Assembly (NCBI RefSeq): GCF_001613265.1
Contig: NZ_BDCA01000021.1
Coordinates: 1 to 64,000, forward strand
DNA from: Nocardia vermiculata NBRC 100427
GTDB taxonomy: Bacteria > Actinomycetota > Actinomycetes > Mycobacteriales > Mycobacteriaceae
Length of the DNA stretch: 64,000 bases
Direction: 5' to 3'
Part shown: positions 1 to 7,990 of the stretch, piece after piece
Position numbering within the stretch: position 1 is the stretch's first letter
Layout of the letters: each line of letters opens with the position of its first letter
Notes under the pieces: model-generated
Told to the model about the DNA's origin: nothing
The model's input: the letters and a program-made list of their open reading frames with translations, nothing else
The model's database searches: none
Translations under genes and position numbers: made by a program

Positions 1-600
1 CAGTTTTCTTCGTCCGACCGCGTTGCTTACCGAATACGCTCCACCAGCCGACCTGTGAACAGATTCGGCATGCGGTCCGCTCGGCCATCGACTCCCAGGG
101 CGCGGGCCTCGCCGACCAGGAACCGGTAGCCAAATTCGGGGTCGTCGCGGTGCGCGTCGAACAACGCGTTGGACCGATACGCCTGTGCGAGTTCGGCATC
201 GGTGACCGGGGAGGCGAGCCACCGGTAATAGGGCTGGCGCTGCCGGCCCCAGCACCCGGCACGTCACCGCGACGGGGATTCCGTCAGCGACCAGCTCGCG
301 GACGAGCGGGTAGATCATTCTCCCGGCAGGTTTGGCCTGCGACAGATACGCCACGGCCCGTTTGATTACCTCGTTCTCCTGCTCGAGCAACTTGACCCGG
401 CGCCGCAACGCCCGCACCTCGGCCGACTCATTCGTAGTCATCCCGGGTTTCATTCCGCCGTCGACGTCGGCGTTGCGCATCCACTTCGACACCGTCATCG
501 GGTGCCCCCCCGAAATCGGCCACGATCTCGTCGATCGTCACCCCGGCGTCAAGATTACGGGCGACCCCGCACGACACTGCAGCCGTCCCCTTCGCACAAA
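1..600 (-). pseudogene. Decayed IS3-family transposase (orfA/orfB remnant)
   Basis: Read on the minus strand in shifting frames, the segment gives recognisable IS3-type transposase pieces: an OrfA helix-turn-helix (VARNLDAGVTIDEIVADFG), then after a shift at a run of Gs near 508-515 MTVSKWMRNADVDGG, then the linker LLEQENEVIKRAVAYLSQAK and PLVRELVADGIPVAVTCRVL. A further shift gives YYRWLASPVTDAELAQAYR and DDPEFGYRF, and another gives ESMAERTACRICS and GWWSVFGKQRGR running off the left edge. At least three frameshifts make a working transposase impossible. The integrase catalytic region would lie outside the window. No terminal inverted repeat is visible, so the right boundary is approximate. 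Confidence 0.8.
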
Positions 601-851
601 CACACGCAGTTTCGGTCGCTCCCTCGAGCTCTTTCAGCCCCAGAACCGGCGCTTTCTCGGCGGTCCCACACGCCCTAGACCGTCTGCCGGTTGGGCAAAT
701 TTCGGCAAAATCGCACCATCGAACGCCGCCGAAAACCATCGAATGCGACCCAATGCCGTTGAGTGGAACGGAGCCCAACCGGTGGCGGGACTGAGTACAA
801 GGACCTCGATGCCCAGTCATCTCTGCAGGTCAACGCGCGCAACCAGGGAAG

Positions 852-882
852 TTGTGACCTGCGACCTGTACTCTGCTATCTT
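852..882 (+). promoter_or_regulatory. Possible promoter of the tRNA-Gly gene
   Basis: TTGTGA at 852-857 and TATCTT at 877-882 could be -35 and -10 elements, with a rather long 19-base spacer, about 20 bases before the tRNA. The rest of the 641-904 stretch shows no supportable gene. Confidence 0.3.
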
Positions 883-904
883 CTGTGCAGTGCCTTTGGC
901 ATCT

Positions 905-975
905 GCCGGTGTAGTTTAGTGGTAGAACATCAGCTTCCCAAGCTGAGAGTGCGGGTTCGATTCCCGTCACCGGCT
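905..975 (+). tRNA. tRNA-Gly(CCC)
   Basis: A 71-base cloverleaf can be folded by eye. The acceptor stem pairs GCCGGTG (905-911) with CACCGGC (968-974). The D arm contains AGTGGTAGAA. The anticodon stem TCAGC/GCTGA encloses the 7-base loop TTCCCAA, giving anticodon CCC, and the T arm contains GGGTTCGATTCCC. CCA is not encoded. It reads the GGG glycine codon. The decayed transposase to its left and a gene remnant to its right suggest that insertions have occurred around it. Confidence 0.95.
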
Positions 976-1239
976 CTCTCCATTGAGACCGTCTGACCAG
1001 CAATTCCGTTGGTGGGCGGTCTTCGTCGTTGAGGCCGAGCCCGGAAATCCCCTCAACAGCCCACGCTGCAGCACGAAGTGCAAGCGGTACAGGAACTTTC
1101 GGCGTGGCGGCTGGTGCGTCAAGTCATCGACCCCGGCGAAGTCTTCGAGATCCTTTGGTGCGGGTCGTCCGCCCGATTGTCGTGCGCTGTGCCGGTGGAC
1201 TCGGAGTGTGAGAGTGCGGCGAGAAGCGTCGGCGTCGGC

Positions 1240-1410
1240 GAGCTTGTCCCCCCGGCCGTCGCCGCAGCGGGTCGGGAAAAGGTGAACCCGCACGCACTGC
1301 CGCTCGACGACTTCGCCACCGAGGTCATGCAGCTGCTGTCGGAGAACTCCACCCCACACGAAGTCCTCGTGCAGGGCACCAGTTCGGATCCCACGCCTTT
1401 GCGCCGAGTC
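1240..1410 (+). pseudogene. Remnant of a short-chain dehydrogenase 3' end
   Basis: Within an open stretch from 1078 to 1437, the segment around NPHALPLDDFATEVMQLL and HEVLVQ resembles the C-terminal tail of DltE-type short-chain dehydrogenases (a PxAMPLxxFxxExMxLL...EILVERV pattern). No Rossmann fold, YxxxK motif or start precedes it, so this looks like the leftover end of a deleted gene. The rest of 976-1443 has open frames on both strands but nothing recognisable. The call rests on one short motif and is tentative. Confidence 0.35.
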
Positions 1411-1443
1411 GGTCACGGAACCGTGACCGACCGGTGAGTCGGG

Positions 1444-2922
1444 TCAGCTCCTCGCGGCGCTCGCCCCGGCACGGCGTCCGTAGAAGCTGCCGTCGCCGAG
1501 GGAGATACCGCTGGCGTAGCCCCAAGCACTCAGACCGGAGGTGCAACGCCCGGCCGCGAACAGGCCGTCGATCGCGGAGCCGTCGACGTGGAGCACCCGC
1601 GACTGCAGGTCGGTGCGCAGTCCGCCCAGGGTGAACCCGCCCATCAGGCCGCGCAGGTCGATGCCGGCCACGGGGCTGCCGATCGGCCGAACCCATTCCG
1701 ACTTCTTGTGCAACAGCGGGTCCTTACCCTCGGCGGCGTGCCTGTTGTACAGGTCGACCGTCGTGGTCAGTGCTCCTTCTGGCAGGCCGATTTCGGCTTC
1801 CAGTTCGGCGACGGTCTCGCAGACCCATGTCGGCTGATGCTTGAGGTCGGGTGTCGCGGTGGTCCCGGCCATTCCTTCCTCGTAGGCCTGTTCGTCGATG
1901 ATCAACAGCACCTGACCGTCGTTGTGCAACAGGCCCAACTGTCCGACGCGCCCGGAGTAGGTGTCCTCGGGGACGAAGCGCTGGCCGCGCTCGTTGACGA
2001 GGATGCCCCGGTAGAACAGGTGCGGATCACAGAAGAAGGCGACTTCGGTGGCGTCCATGTGCGCAAGATCGGCGCCGAGTGCCTGAGCCATACGGATCGC
2101 CCGCCCGTCGTGCTCTTCGACCGAGGCGGCGGGGCGCCCCAGCAGGCGTGGGGCGAAACGCGCCATCATGTCGTCGTTGTAGGCGAAGCTGCCGGTGGCC
2201 AGGACCACGCCGCGGTGTGCGCGCACGGCGACCTGCGTGCCGTAACGGGTAGCGACCAACCCGACGACCCGGCCGTCGTCGTCGATCACCAGACGCTGGG
2301 CGCGGATGTCGTACTCGGAGCGCACGCCGAGCGCGGCGGCCGTTTCCGCGAGCGGTTTCATCAACATGTAGCCACCGCCTTGTTCGCCGCTGCGCTTGTT
2401 GGACATTTGCGGCACGTGCCCACGCGGGGCCGGTGTGGCGATCTCGTTGAACGGGGCGGCGTTCTCCCCGCCGGAATACATCAGCCCGTCGTCGAAGGGA
2501 GGCTCGTAGCCGGGTTCGCCCCAGAACGTCGGCTTGAACGGGACCCCCGCCTCGACAAGCCAGTTGTAGTGGTCGACACTGCCATCGCAGTAGTCGGCGA
2601 TCTTCTCCTCGTCGGCGCCCGGGCCGAGAGCGGCGACGAGGAAGGCCCGCATATTCTCGGCAGTGTCGTCGAAGCCGCAGGCTTTTTGCAGCGCCGTGCC
2701 ACCGCCCAGATAGATGAATCCGCCCGCCAGTGCCGCCGCACCTCCCCACCCACCGGCGCGTTCGAGCACAAGCACGTCGGCGCCGGCGCGGGCCGCCTCG
2801 ATCGATGCAGTCGCTCCGGCCACACCGAATCCGGCGATCACCACATCGGCCTGCAGGTCCCAAGTGTGCACGTCGGTGGCACGCAGCGGGCGAATCGAGT
2901 CTCCGGCATCAGCCTTGGTCAT
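1444..2922 (-). CDS. FAD-dependent dehydrogenase, KstD/fumarate-reductase flavoprotein family
   Basis: A 492-residue flavoprotein. Near residues 30-60 it has the dinucleotide-binding motif GFGVAGATASIEAARAG followed by VLVLERAGGWGG. The C terminus has the FAD-closing segment DGLFAAGRCTSGLSAWGYASG. This layout is shared by 3-ketosteroid delta-1-dehydrogenases and soluble fumarate reductases, and the GYASGISLGDGSFYGRRAG ending fits the KstD-like branch common in steroid-degrading actinomycetes. The likely role is dehydrogenation of a steroid ring or similar substrate; the substrate cannot be read from sequence. The start is the ATG at 2922, with AAAGGA about five bases upstream; an in-frame start at 2946 lacks that spacing. 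It appears monocistronic, and no other steroid-catabolism gene is nearby. Confidence 0.8.
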   Translation of the reverse strand: MTKADAGDSIRPLRATDVHTWDLQADVVIAGFGVAGATASIEAARAGADVLVLERAGGWGGAAALAGGFIYLGGGTALQKACGFDDTAENMRAFLVAALGPGADEEKIADYCDGSVDHYNWLVEAGVPFKPTFWGEPGYEPPFDDGLMYSGGENAAPFNEIATPAPRGHVPQMSNKRSGEQGGGYMLMKPLAETAAALGVRSEYDIRAQRLVIDDDGRVVGLVATRYGTQVAVRAHRGVVLATGSFAYNDDMMARFAPRLLGRPAASVEEHDGRAIRMAQALGADLAHMDATEVAFFCDPHLFYRGILVNERGQRFVPEDTYSGRVGQLGLLHNDGQVLLIIDEQAYEEGMAGTTATPDLKHQPTWVCETVAELEAEIGLPEGALTTTVDLYNRHAAEGKDPLLHKKSEWVRPIGSPVAGIDLRGLMGGFTLGGLRTDLQSRVLHVDGSAIDGLFAAGRCTSGLSAWGYASGISLGDGSFYGRRAGASAARS

Positions 2923-3157
2923 GGGAATCCTTTCGACACGGAGCAAATGGCGCCAGGGCGCGTCATTCGCACGACTATTGCCCGGGCGCTGCGCACCGGG
3001 CAGCGGGTGTCCCGCAGGACGGGAAAGAAACTCGGGCCGCAGACCTCACTCCGACCCGGCGGTCGGCTGATGACCGGGTGTCGCACCCCTATGTGTCAGC
3101 CTGAGCGGATGAGACCCGCAATCCGGTCACGATTCCCGAACCCGGACAGACCCGCTG

Positions 3158-3194
3158 GGGCCGCGCCCCGGATTTCACCCCGAGGTCGCGGCCC
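3158..3194 (-). terminator. Probable terminator after the DyP peroxidase gene
   Basis: Imperfect GC-rich inverted repeat just past the peroxidase stop: GGGCCGCG (3158-3165) pairs with CGCGGCCC (3187-3194), with further internal pairing. There is no U-tract, which is usual in actinomycetes. Confidence 0.4.
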
Positions 3195-3201
3195 ATCTCC
3201 C

Positions 3202-4419
3202 TCAGCTCTCCAATAGTCCGGCACCGATGTAGCCGCCCGACCCCACCCCCGGTGGAACCGCGAAGACCGCGGAGCCTACCGGGGTGGTCCATTCGTTGAG
3301 TGCGTCGAAGGTGTCGAGGCGTTGCTGGATGGGCAGGAACTGCTGGTCGATATCGCGTTGGAACGAGACGAACAGCAGGCCCGAATTCGATACCTGGCCG
3401 GCTGTCGGCGGGTCGTCGTAGTTGTAGACCCGGCGGAAGATCCGCTCGCCGTCGTGGGTGTGGTGGGCGCGCGCGATATGTGCGCTGGGCGCGATGACCG
3501 GGATTCCGTTGCGGTCGGTTGCCGCGAAATCGGGTTCGTCGGTTTCGCGGGTGCCGGTGAGCGGAGCTCCGGTGGCCAGGTTGCGTCCGATCGTGATCTC
3601 GCGACCCGGGCGGTCCAGTTCGTCCCAGGTATCCAGTTCAATCTTGATCCGCCGCAGCACCATCGACGTCCCACCCGCCATCCAGCTCTGCTCCGCGCCG
3701 TCGTCCCACACCAGGGTGTCGAAGTCCGCGGTGCCGGGGGCCGGGTTCTTCGTGCCGTCGACCTGACCCATCAGGTTGCGCATCGTGGTGCCCGGCTTCT
3801 CGGTGCCGCGGGAGCGACGGAAGCCGTGCTGTGTCCAGCGCACCGAAACCAGCGATCGGACGTTCTTCAGCAGGACGCGGACCGCGTGGGCCACCGTGAC
3901 CGGATCGTCGGCACACACCTGCAAGGCCAGATCGGCTCCGGTCCAGGCCGGCTCGAGGCGGTCGATTCCGAACGCGGGCAACGGTTTCAGCCAGCGCGGA
4001 GCCGCCTCGGGGCGGCCGATCGCGCGGAACACGTTCGGTCCGTACCCGATGGTGACACTGAGCCGGGACGGCGACCCGGCGAGCTCGGGTTCGGTATCGG
4101 CCAGTGCGGGCCGGCCATCGGTGAGCCTGGCGATATCGGCGGACCAGACCTTCATGATGCCGGTGAACTCGGCCCGTCCCACCTGTGGCAGCAGATCGAG
4201 GCCGACGAACACCGCATGCGCCTGCGGCGGCGCGGTCGCGATACCGGCTTGATGCGGCCCATCCCAGGGGACCGTCTCGGCGCCGGTGTGCGGCTCGGTG
4301 TCGCCGGCGGAGTAGACGGTGGCGCCGACCCCGGCCACCCCGGCGGCACCGACTGCGACGGCGCCCGAACCGAGCAGCCGCCGCCGGCTGATCGAACCTC
4401 GCCGTACCCGCTCAGCCAT
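3202..4419 (-). CDS. Tat-exported DyP-type heme peroxidase
   Basis: A 405-residue dye-decolorizing peroxidase. The first 35 residues form a twin-arginine signal (SISRRRLLGSG, then an Ala/Val/Gly-rich hydrophobic stretch), so it should be exported folded with heme. The family GxxDG motif is GQVDG at 218-222, where Asp221 is the expected catalytic acid; the HIARAHHTHD segment is a candidate for the proximal heme ligand region, and VSFQRD supplies the conserved Arg side. Its ATG overlaps the stop of the upstream copper-chaperone gene by 8 bases (ATGGCTGA), so the two are translationally coupled. Exported DyPs of the EfeB type act in iron/heme handling or oxidative defence. The other Efe uptake genes are absent, so an EfeUOB role is not supported here. 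Confidence 0.9.
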   Translation of the reverse strand: MAERVRRGSISRRRLLGSGAVAVGAAGVAGVGATVYSAGDTEPHTGAETVPWDGPHQAGIATAPPQAHAVFVGLDLLPQVGRAEFTGIMKVWSADIARLTDGRPALADTEPELAGSPSRLSVTIGYGPNVFRAIGRPEAAPRWLKPLPAFGIDRLEPAWTGADLALQVCADDPVTVAHAVRVLLKNVRSLVSVRWTQHGFRRSRGTEKPGTTMRNLMGQVDGTKNPAPGTADFDTLVWDDGAEQSWMAGGTSMVLRRIKIELDTWDELDRPGREITIGRNLATGAPLTGTRETDEPDFAATDRNGIPVIAPSAHIARAHHTHDGERIFRRVYNYDDPPTAGQVSNSGLLFVSFQRDIDQQFLPIQQRLDTFDALNEWTTPVGSAVFAVPPGVGSGGYIGAGLLES

Positions 4420-4939
4420 GATGGGCGGGGGCCGCAGGGCCGGACGGTTCGTAGTTTTCCTGCCCGCCGGCGAAGTCCCGGACCTGAGCGGTGAATGTGG
4501 TGGTCGACCCGTCCTCGCATCGGAGTGTGATCTCGGTTTCCGCGCCGGGAGTCAGTGGTGCGGTGAGATCCATGAGCATCAGATGGTCACCACCCGGGGT
4601 GAGCTCGTAGCTGCTCCCGGCCGGTATCGCGAAACCGCCCGCCTTCGGCCGCATCACGGTCGAGCCGGTCGACCCCGGCGCCATTTCGTGGAGTTCTGCG
4701 CGGCCCGCAGCGGGCGAGGACGCCGCCACCACCCGCGCATCGGTATCGGCGGAGTTCCGGAATTCGGCGAATACGGCCGTCATTCCCGAGTCCGCGGCCT
4801 TGACCCATTGTTCGTGCACGACGATCGAATCGGCTTGGCGGCCGGTGGATTCACTGTCGCTCTGTGAGCACGCCCCGGTGCTCAGGGCGGCGAAGGTCAG
4901 CGCGGCGGCCAGCGCGCCGCGTCGCATGGAGTTTTTCAT
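4412..4939 (-). CDS. PCu(A)C-type periplasmic copper chaperone lipoprotein
   Basis: A 175-residue exported protein starting MKNSMRRGALAAALTF with a lipobox-like STGAC near residue 25. The mature part has the PCu(A)C signature of Met/His copper ligands: HEMAPGSTGSTVMRPKAGG followed by GDHLMLMDL, matching H-x-M...M...H-x-M. Such proteins hold Cu(I) outside the membrane and deliver it to cuproenzymes such as cytochrome oxidase. The start at 4939 has GAAAGCGA upstream; longer in-frame starts add a poor Arg-rich leader. It is coupled to the following DyP peroxidase, suggesting a shared envelope metal or redox role. Confidence 0.88.
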   Translation of the reverse strand: MKNSMRRGALAAALTFAALSTGACSQSDSESTGRQADSIVVHEQWVKAADSGMTAVFAEFRNSADTDARVVAASSPAAGRAELHEMAPGSTGSTVMRPKAGGFAIPAGSSYELTPGGDHLMLMDLTAPLTPGAETEITLRCEDGSTTTFTAQVRDFAGGQENYEPSGPAAPAHHG

Positions 4940-5145
4940 GGGGTCGCTTTCGAATGAGATGCCGGAGCGCGACCTGCCGTCGCAGCTTCGGCACTGTGAT
5001 GGCGAACGCACGGGCCGGACCCGCACGTGGGCATGGATCTGCGCATCGCCGCTCGGTCGGCCGAGGGCGCGCAGCGTTCGACAGGTCGGCGCCGGGTGGG
5101 CGACTCGGCCTGGCTTACAGATATCCGCGCACTACCGCAGCCCCG

Positions 5146-5182
5146 CTCGGCGGCGAGGGCATGCTTCGCTGTCCTCGCCGAG
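5146..5182 (-). terminator. Possible terminator in the 4940-5224 gap
   Basis: Inverted repeat CTCGGCGGCGAGG / CCTCGCCGAG downstream of the membrane-protein gene that ends at 5225 on the minus strand. The rest of the 285-base gap contains no supportable gene. Confidence 0.35.
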
Positions 5183-5224
5183 GGCAGAGATGTTCTGCTC
5201 GTCGAGGATTGGCGGTGCGGCGGT

Positions 5225-5743
5225 TCAGGCGATGTTCGGCGGTCCGCGAGTGCCGGTCCCGGAGAGGTCGACCAGTCGAGGTTCGAAGGGGTCTCGCGCC
5301 GAGACGGCAGGTGCGTACAGCAGTCGATCCACCGGCAGCTGCACCGGTGGTGGCACCATGCGCCGCAGCGCGGATATCGCTCGGCGCGCGCCGTACTCGG
5401 CGCTGCGGATGAGCTGCGCACCGATCACGGTCGCCAGCAGATGCGCGACCAGCATGCTGGTCCCCACCGGCGCAGCATGATGGTGGCTTTCGGCGGCCGC
5501 GATCACGAAGTGGCCGAACAGTTGCGCCACCCCGAGTACCGCCATGAGCCACGTCCGCGACAGTGCCCGCGGCTGCACCGCGGCAGCGGTGTAACCGAGT
5601 GCCGCGCAGATCACCACCAGCAGCAGGGCACCGGCTTCGGACGGAACCCCGCCCCCGCCGGAGCTGTGCGCCGATGCCGTCACCAGCGCGGACAGGGCGC
5701 CCACGGATACGCCACGCAGCACGCGAGTCGTATCCGATGTCAT
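5225..5743 (-). CDS. Membrane protein of unknown function, His-containing
   Basis: 172 residues with about four predicted hydrophobic spans, for example AGALLLVVICAALGYTAAAV and TWLMAVLGVAQLFGHFVIAA. The latter is followed directly by ESHHH, and a small HSSGGGG loop lies near residue 27; the C-terminal 45 residues are polar and Pro-rich. No family is recognised. The clustered His residues at a membrane edge and the copper-chaperone/DyP pair downstream on the same strand suggest a metal-related role, but that is inference. The 285-base gap with a hairpin argues for a separate transcript. Confidence 0.65.
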   Translation of the reverse strand: MTSDTTRVLRGVSVGALSALVTASAHSSGGGGVPSEAGALLLVVICAALGYTAAAVQPRALSRTWLMAVLGVAQLFGHFVIAAAESHHHAAPVGTSMLVAHLLATVIGAQLIRSAEYGARRAISALRRMVPPPVQLPVDRLLYAPAVSARDPFEPRLVDLSGTGTRGPPNIA

Positions 5744-5856
5744 GGGCCGAGCCTAACGTCTACTACATCCGGTAGTTCTCAGTATCATCCCACATGCCGG
5801 CAATCACAACAGCCGGATACACCGGCCACTCGACGTTCACATCCCGGCAGGTGCGC

Positions 5857-6501
5857 TTACCGGCGTATCAGCTCGACACTGCAGGCGACAATCCAGGTGG
5901 CCCAGCCGAGCCAGCCGATCAGCCCGACCGGCGCGAGGCGGCTCTTGCCATCCGCGTTGTAAGGAGCAGCCAGCGCTGAAATGAACAGCAGTGCGGCACT
6001 GCCGTATCCGAGCCAGACGTGCCAGGTGCTCATGAATGCGTCGCCGGCGACGGTGAAGCCCAGCACCGCAATGGCCAGAAAGGCCTGGTTGAACCCGAAC
6101 AGCACATTGCTGAAACCCCACAGACCCGCGGTCGACCCCCGGTCGTGCGCGGCAGCGGCCGCCATACCGAAGCGCAACGCCTCCACACACATGAAGGCGA
6201 CGTTCTGCATGAGAACACCGGCGAACCCCACCAGCGCCCAGGCGGAACTCTCGGATCCGCCGCGCCACAGCGCCGAGAGCAGCCCGGCGGCGAACATTGT
6301 CAGGCACAACCATCCGATCGGTGCCGGCACCGAAGGCAGTCGCAACCGTGCGCCGATCGTCGCGAACGAATCGGTCACCGCATCCAGGTCTGCGGCCGCG
6401 GCCGGCATCGGCAGCCGCGCCCGCAAATAGATGCCGTTGACGGCGATCGCGGTCAGTACGAACCCGATGCCGGCCACACCGGCCGCGGTGAGCAGGTCCA
6501 C
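5857..6501 (-). CDS. Integral membrane protein of unknown function
   Basis: 214 residues with roughly six hydrophobic spans, including VDLLTAAGVAGIGFVLTAIA at the N terminus, APIGWLCLTMFAAGLLSALW and GLIGWLGWATWIVACSVEL near the C terminus. The start is the GTG at 6501, preceded by AGAAGG at good spacing. Longer frames run antisense through the neighbouring TetR gene and are rejected. It is transcribed divergently from that TetR gene with a palindrome between them, so it is probably the regulator's target. No domain family is recognised. Confidence 0.75.
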   Translation of the reverse strand: MDLLTAAGVAGIGFVLTAIAVNGIYLRARLPMPAAAADLDAVTDSFATIGARLRLPSVPAPIGWLCLTMFAAGLLSALWRGGSESSAWALVGFAGVLMQNVAFMCVEALRFGMAAAAAHDRGSTAGLWGFSNVLFGFNQAFLAIAVLGFTVAGDAFMSTWHVWLGYGSAALLFISALAAPYNADGKSRLAPVGLIGWLGWATWIVACSVELIRR

Positions 6502-6586
6502 AGACACACCTTCTTTCCGTGCGTCAAACGGTGCGCTGACGCAGCCTCGGCCGGCGCGATCGCAACATTTTGGTTTTACACTGACT

Positions 6587-6601
6587 ATATTCAATATAGA
6601 G
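6587..6601. promoter_or_regulatory. Palindromic operator between membrane-protein gene and TetR gene
   Basis: A perfect inverted repeat CTATATT-C-AATATAG in an AT-rich island within otherwise GC-rich DNA, 21 bases before the TetR GTG and 86 bases before the divergent membrane-protein start. Position and symmetry fit autoregulation by the TetR protein at 6622. Confidence 0.65.
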
Positions 6602-6621
6602 ACCAGAAAGGCGGCGCGGAA

Positions 6622-7239
6622 GTGGCGGATCGAGAAGGGCGGCGGCGCTACGACTCGCTGCGACGGGAAACGCAGGCACGGGAAACCCGAGCCGAGATCG
6701 CCGACGCCGCTCGCCGGCTTTTCATCACCCGAGGCTGGGCCACCACAACCATGCGTGAGGTGGCCGAGCTGGCCGGAGTATCGACACCCACCGTCTATGC
6801 CGCCTACACGAACAAAGCAGGTCTTGCCTGGGCTCTGGTACACGCCGCGGATCTGTCCGCCGACCCACGGCGGATGCTGACCGAGCTGGAGGCATCCCCG
6901 CCCGCCGGGCAGCTTGCCGCGATGGCCGGATACGACCGTCGACTGTTCGAACACGCCGGGGACCTGATCACGATCGTCCGTGAGGCCGGCCGGACCGAAG
7001 CCGATTTCGCCGACCTTTACCAGCGAGGCCGACAGCTGGCCGACCGCACTCGGATCGAGGTGTTCTCCTCCTGGCCCGCGGGCACCCTGCGCCCGGATGT
7101 CCCCACCGCCGTCGATATCTATGCCGCGCTGTGCAACATCGACGTCTACCACACCTTGACCGTGGAGCGTGGCTGGCTGCCCGACCGCGTCGAACGCTGG
7201 TGGAGCGCCTCGCTCGCCCGGGAACTACTCGACCACTGA
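6622..7239 (+). CDS. TetR-family transcriptional regulator
   Basis: 205 residues starting at the GTG VADREGRRRYDSL. Residues about 25-70 carry a typical TetR helix-turn-helix (IADAARRLFITRGWATTTMR, then EVAELAGVSTPTVYAAY). The C-terminal ligand-binding half is family-variable. The longer frame starting at 6019 is rejected because it runs through the oppositely oriented membrane-protein gene. The palindrome at 6587-6601 just upstream is its probable binding site. Its effector is unknown. Confidence 0.88.
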   Translation: MADREGRRRYDSLRRETQARETRAEIADAARRLFITRGWATTTMREVAELAGVSTPTVYAAYTNKAGLAWALVHAADLSADPRRMLTELEASPPAGQLAAMAGYDRRLFEHAGDLITIVREAGRTEADFADLYQRGRQLADRTRIEVFSSWPAGTLRPDVPTAVDIYAALCNIDVYHTLTVERGWLPDRVERWWSASLARELLDH

Positions 7240-7341
7240 GTGGCGGTGAATCGGCACTCGACCTCCGCATGGTTAGCGCTCTTCGTTCGTGGGCACCCAC
7301 CCCGGAGCCCATGACCGACTGAAGGCGGAAGGAACGAATAC

Positions 7342-7638
7342 ATGCTGATGCTCACCCCCACCGCGCTCGAGGCCGTGCGTACGATCACCGACGCGGACGG
7401 GATGCCCGATGGCGCCGGATTGCGGATCACCACTACCGATGGGGCGGAGACGTTGCAGCTCGCCGTGGCCGAGAGCCCGGCGGAGCAGGATCAGATCGTG
7501 AATCCGGACGGACCTCGGGTCTTCCTGGACGAGCAGGTCGTCGGATTTCTGGACGACAAGATTCTGGATACGGGACTGGACCCGCAGGGGCAGGGCACCT
7601 TCGTCCTGGCGATGCAGGACCCGAACGCCGCACCGTAG
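7342..7638 (+). CDS. IscA/HesB-like (A-type Fe-S biogenesis fold) protein lacking cysteines
   Basis: 98 residues beginning LMLTPTALEAVRTITD and containing GAGLRITTTDGAETLQLAVAE and VFLDEQVVGFLDDKILD, a recognisable A-type Fe-S carrier scaffold. The three cysteines that bind iron or the cluster in IscA/HesB are absent; the protein has no Cys at all. It may keep the fold without carrying clusters. The RBS GGAAGG lies upstream of the ATG, and a strong hairpin follows the stop. Confidence 0.75.
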   Translation: MLMLTPTALEAVRTITDADGMPDGAGLRITTTDGAETLQLAVAESPAEQDQIVNPDGPRVFLDEQVVGFLDDKILDTGLDPQGQGTFVLAMQDPNAAP

Positions 7639-7642
7639 GTGA

Positions 7643-7679
7643 GTCGCCAATTCGGCTCCACCGCAGCCGGATTGGCGAC
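7643..7679. terminator. Bidirectional terminator between convergent genes
   Basis: A 15-bp stem with one G-U pair: GTCGCCAATTCGGCT (7643-7657), a 7-base loop, then AGCCGGATTGGCGAC (7665-7679). It lies between the stops of the IscA-like gene and the winged-helix regulator gene. Confidence 0.75.
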
Positions 7680-7693
7680 CCCACCGGCGTTCG

Positions 7694-7990
7694 TCAGCCA
7701 CCACCCGTGGTGATGATCGCATGCAATGCCGCAACATGGCCGTTGAACGCCTCACGTCCGGCATCGGTGAGCCGGGCCCGCACCTTGCGCCGACTCCCGT
7801 CGAGGCGGCGCTCGGTGGTGATGTAAGCGGCGTCCTCCAGCGACGCGAGTTGCTTGGACAGCGCCGAATCGGAGAGACCGAGCTTTTCCTTGAGAAAGGC
7901 GAACTCCACCCAGTCGGCCGCGGCCAGTGTCGCCACCAGCGAGAGCCGGGTACTGGGGTGAATGAGTTCGTCGAACCGTGGTGCCGTCAT
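7694..7990 (-). CDS. Winged-helix transcriptional regulator (HTH_27/MarR-like)
   Basis: 98 residues: HPSTRLSLVATLAAADWVEF, then the recognition region LKEKLGLSDSALSKQLASLE and the wing YITTERRLDGSRRKVRARLT. This is the small one-domain winged-helix type that controls an adjacent membrane-protein gene. Its ATG overlaps the upstream membrane-protein stop (ATGA), so the two form an operon. The two inverted repeats at 8463-8509 in front of the operon are its likely operators, implying autorepression. The effector is unknown. Confidence 0.88.
   Translation of the reverse strand: MTAPRFDELIHPSTRLSLVATLAAADWVEFAFLKEKLGLSDSALSKQLASLEDAAYITTERRLDGSRRKVRARLTDAGREAFNGHVAALHAIITTGGG

Noticed and set aside
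967..1416. 149-codon minus-strand frame beside tRNA-Gly
   Set aside because: No domain or convincing start; the opposite frame shows short-chain dehydrogenase-like remains.
1588..3216. 542-codon plus-strand frame over the FAD-dehydrogenase gene
   Set aside because: No recognisable domain; the minus strand carries a complete flavoprotein with an RBS.
5060..5230. Possible cobalamin-type leader (CTGTAAGCCAGGC on the minus strand)
   Set aside because: Only a few bases resemble the 3' part; the core with CCGGCACTG and CCGCAACTG is missing, and it is on the 3' side of the gene.
6019..6621. 5' extension of the TetR gene
   Set aside because: It runs antisense through the membrane-protein gene; the GTG at 6622 is after the operator palindrome.
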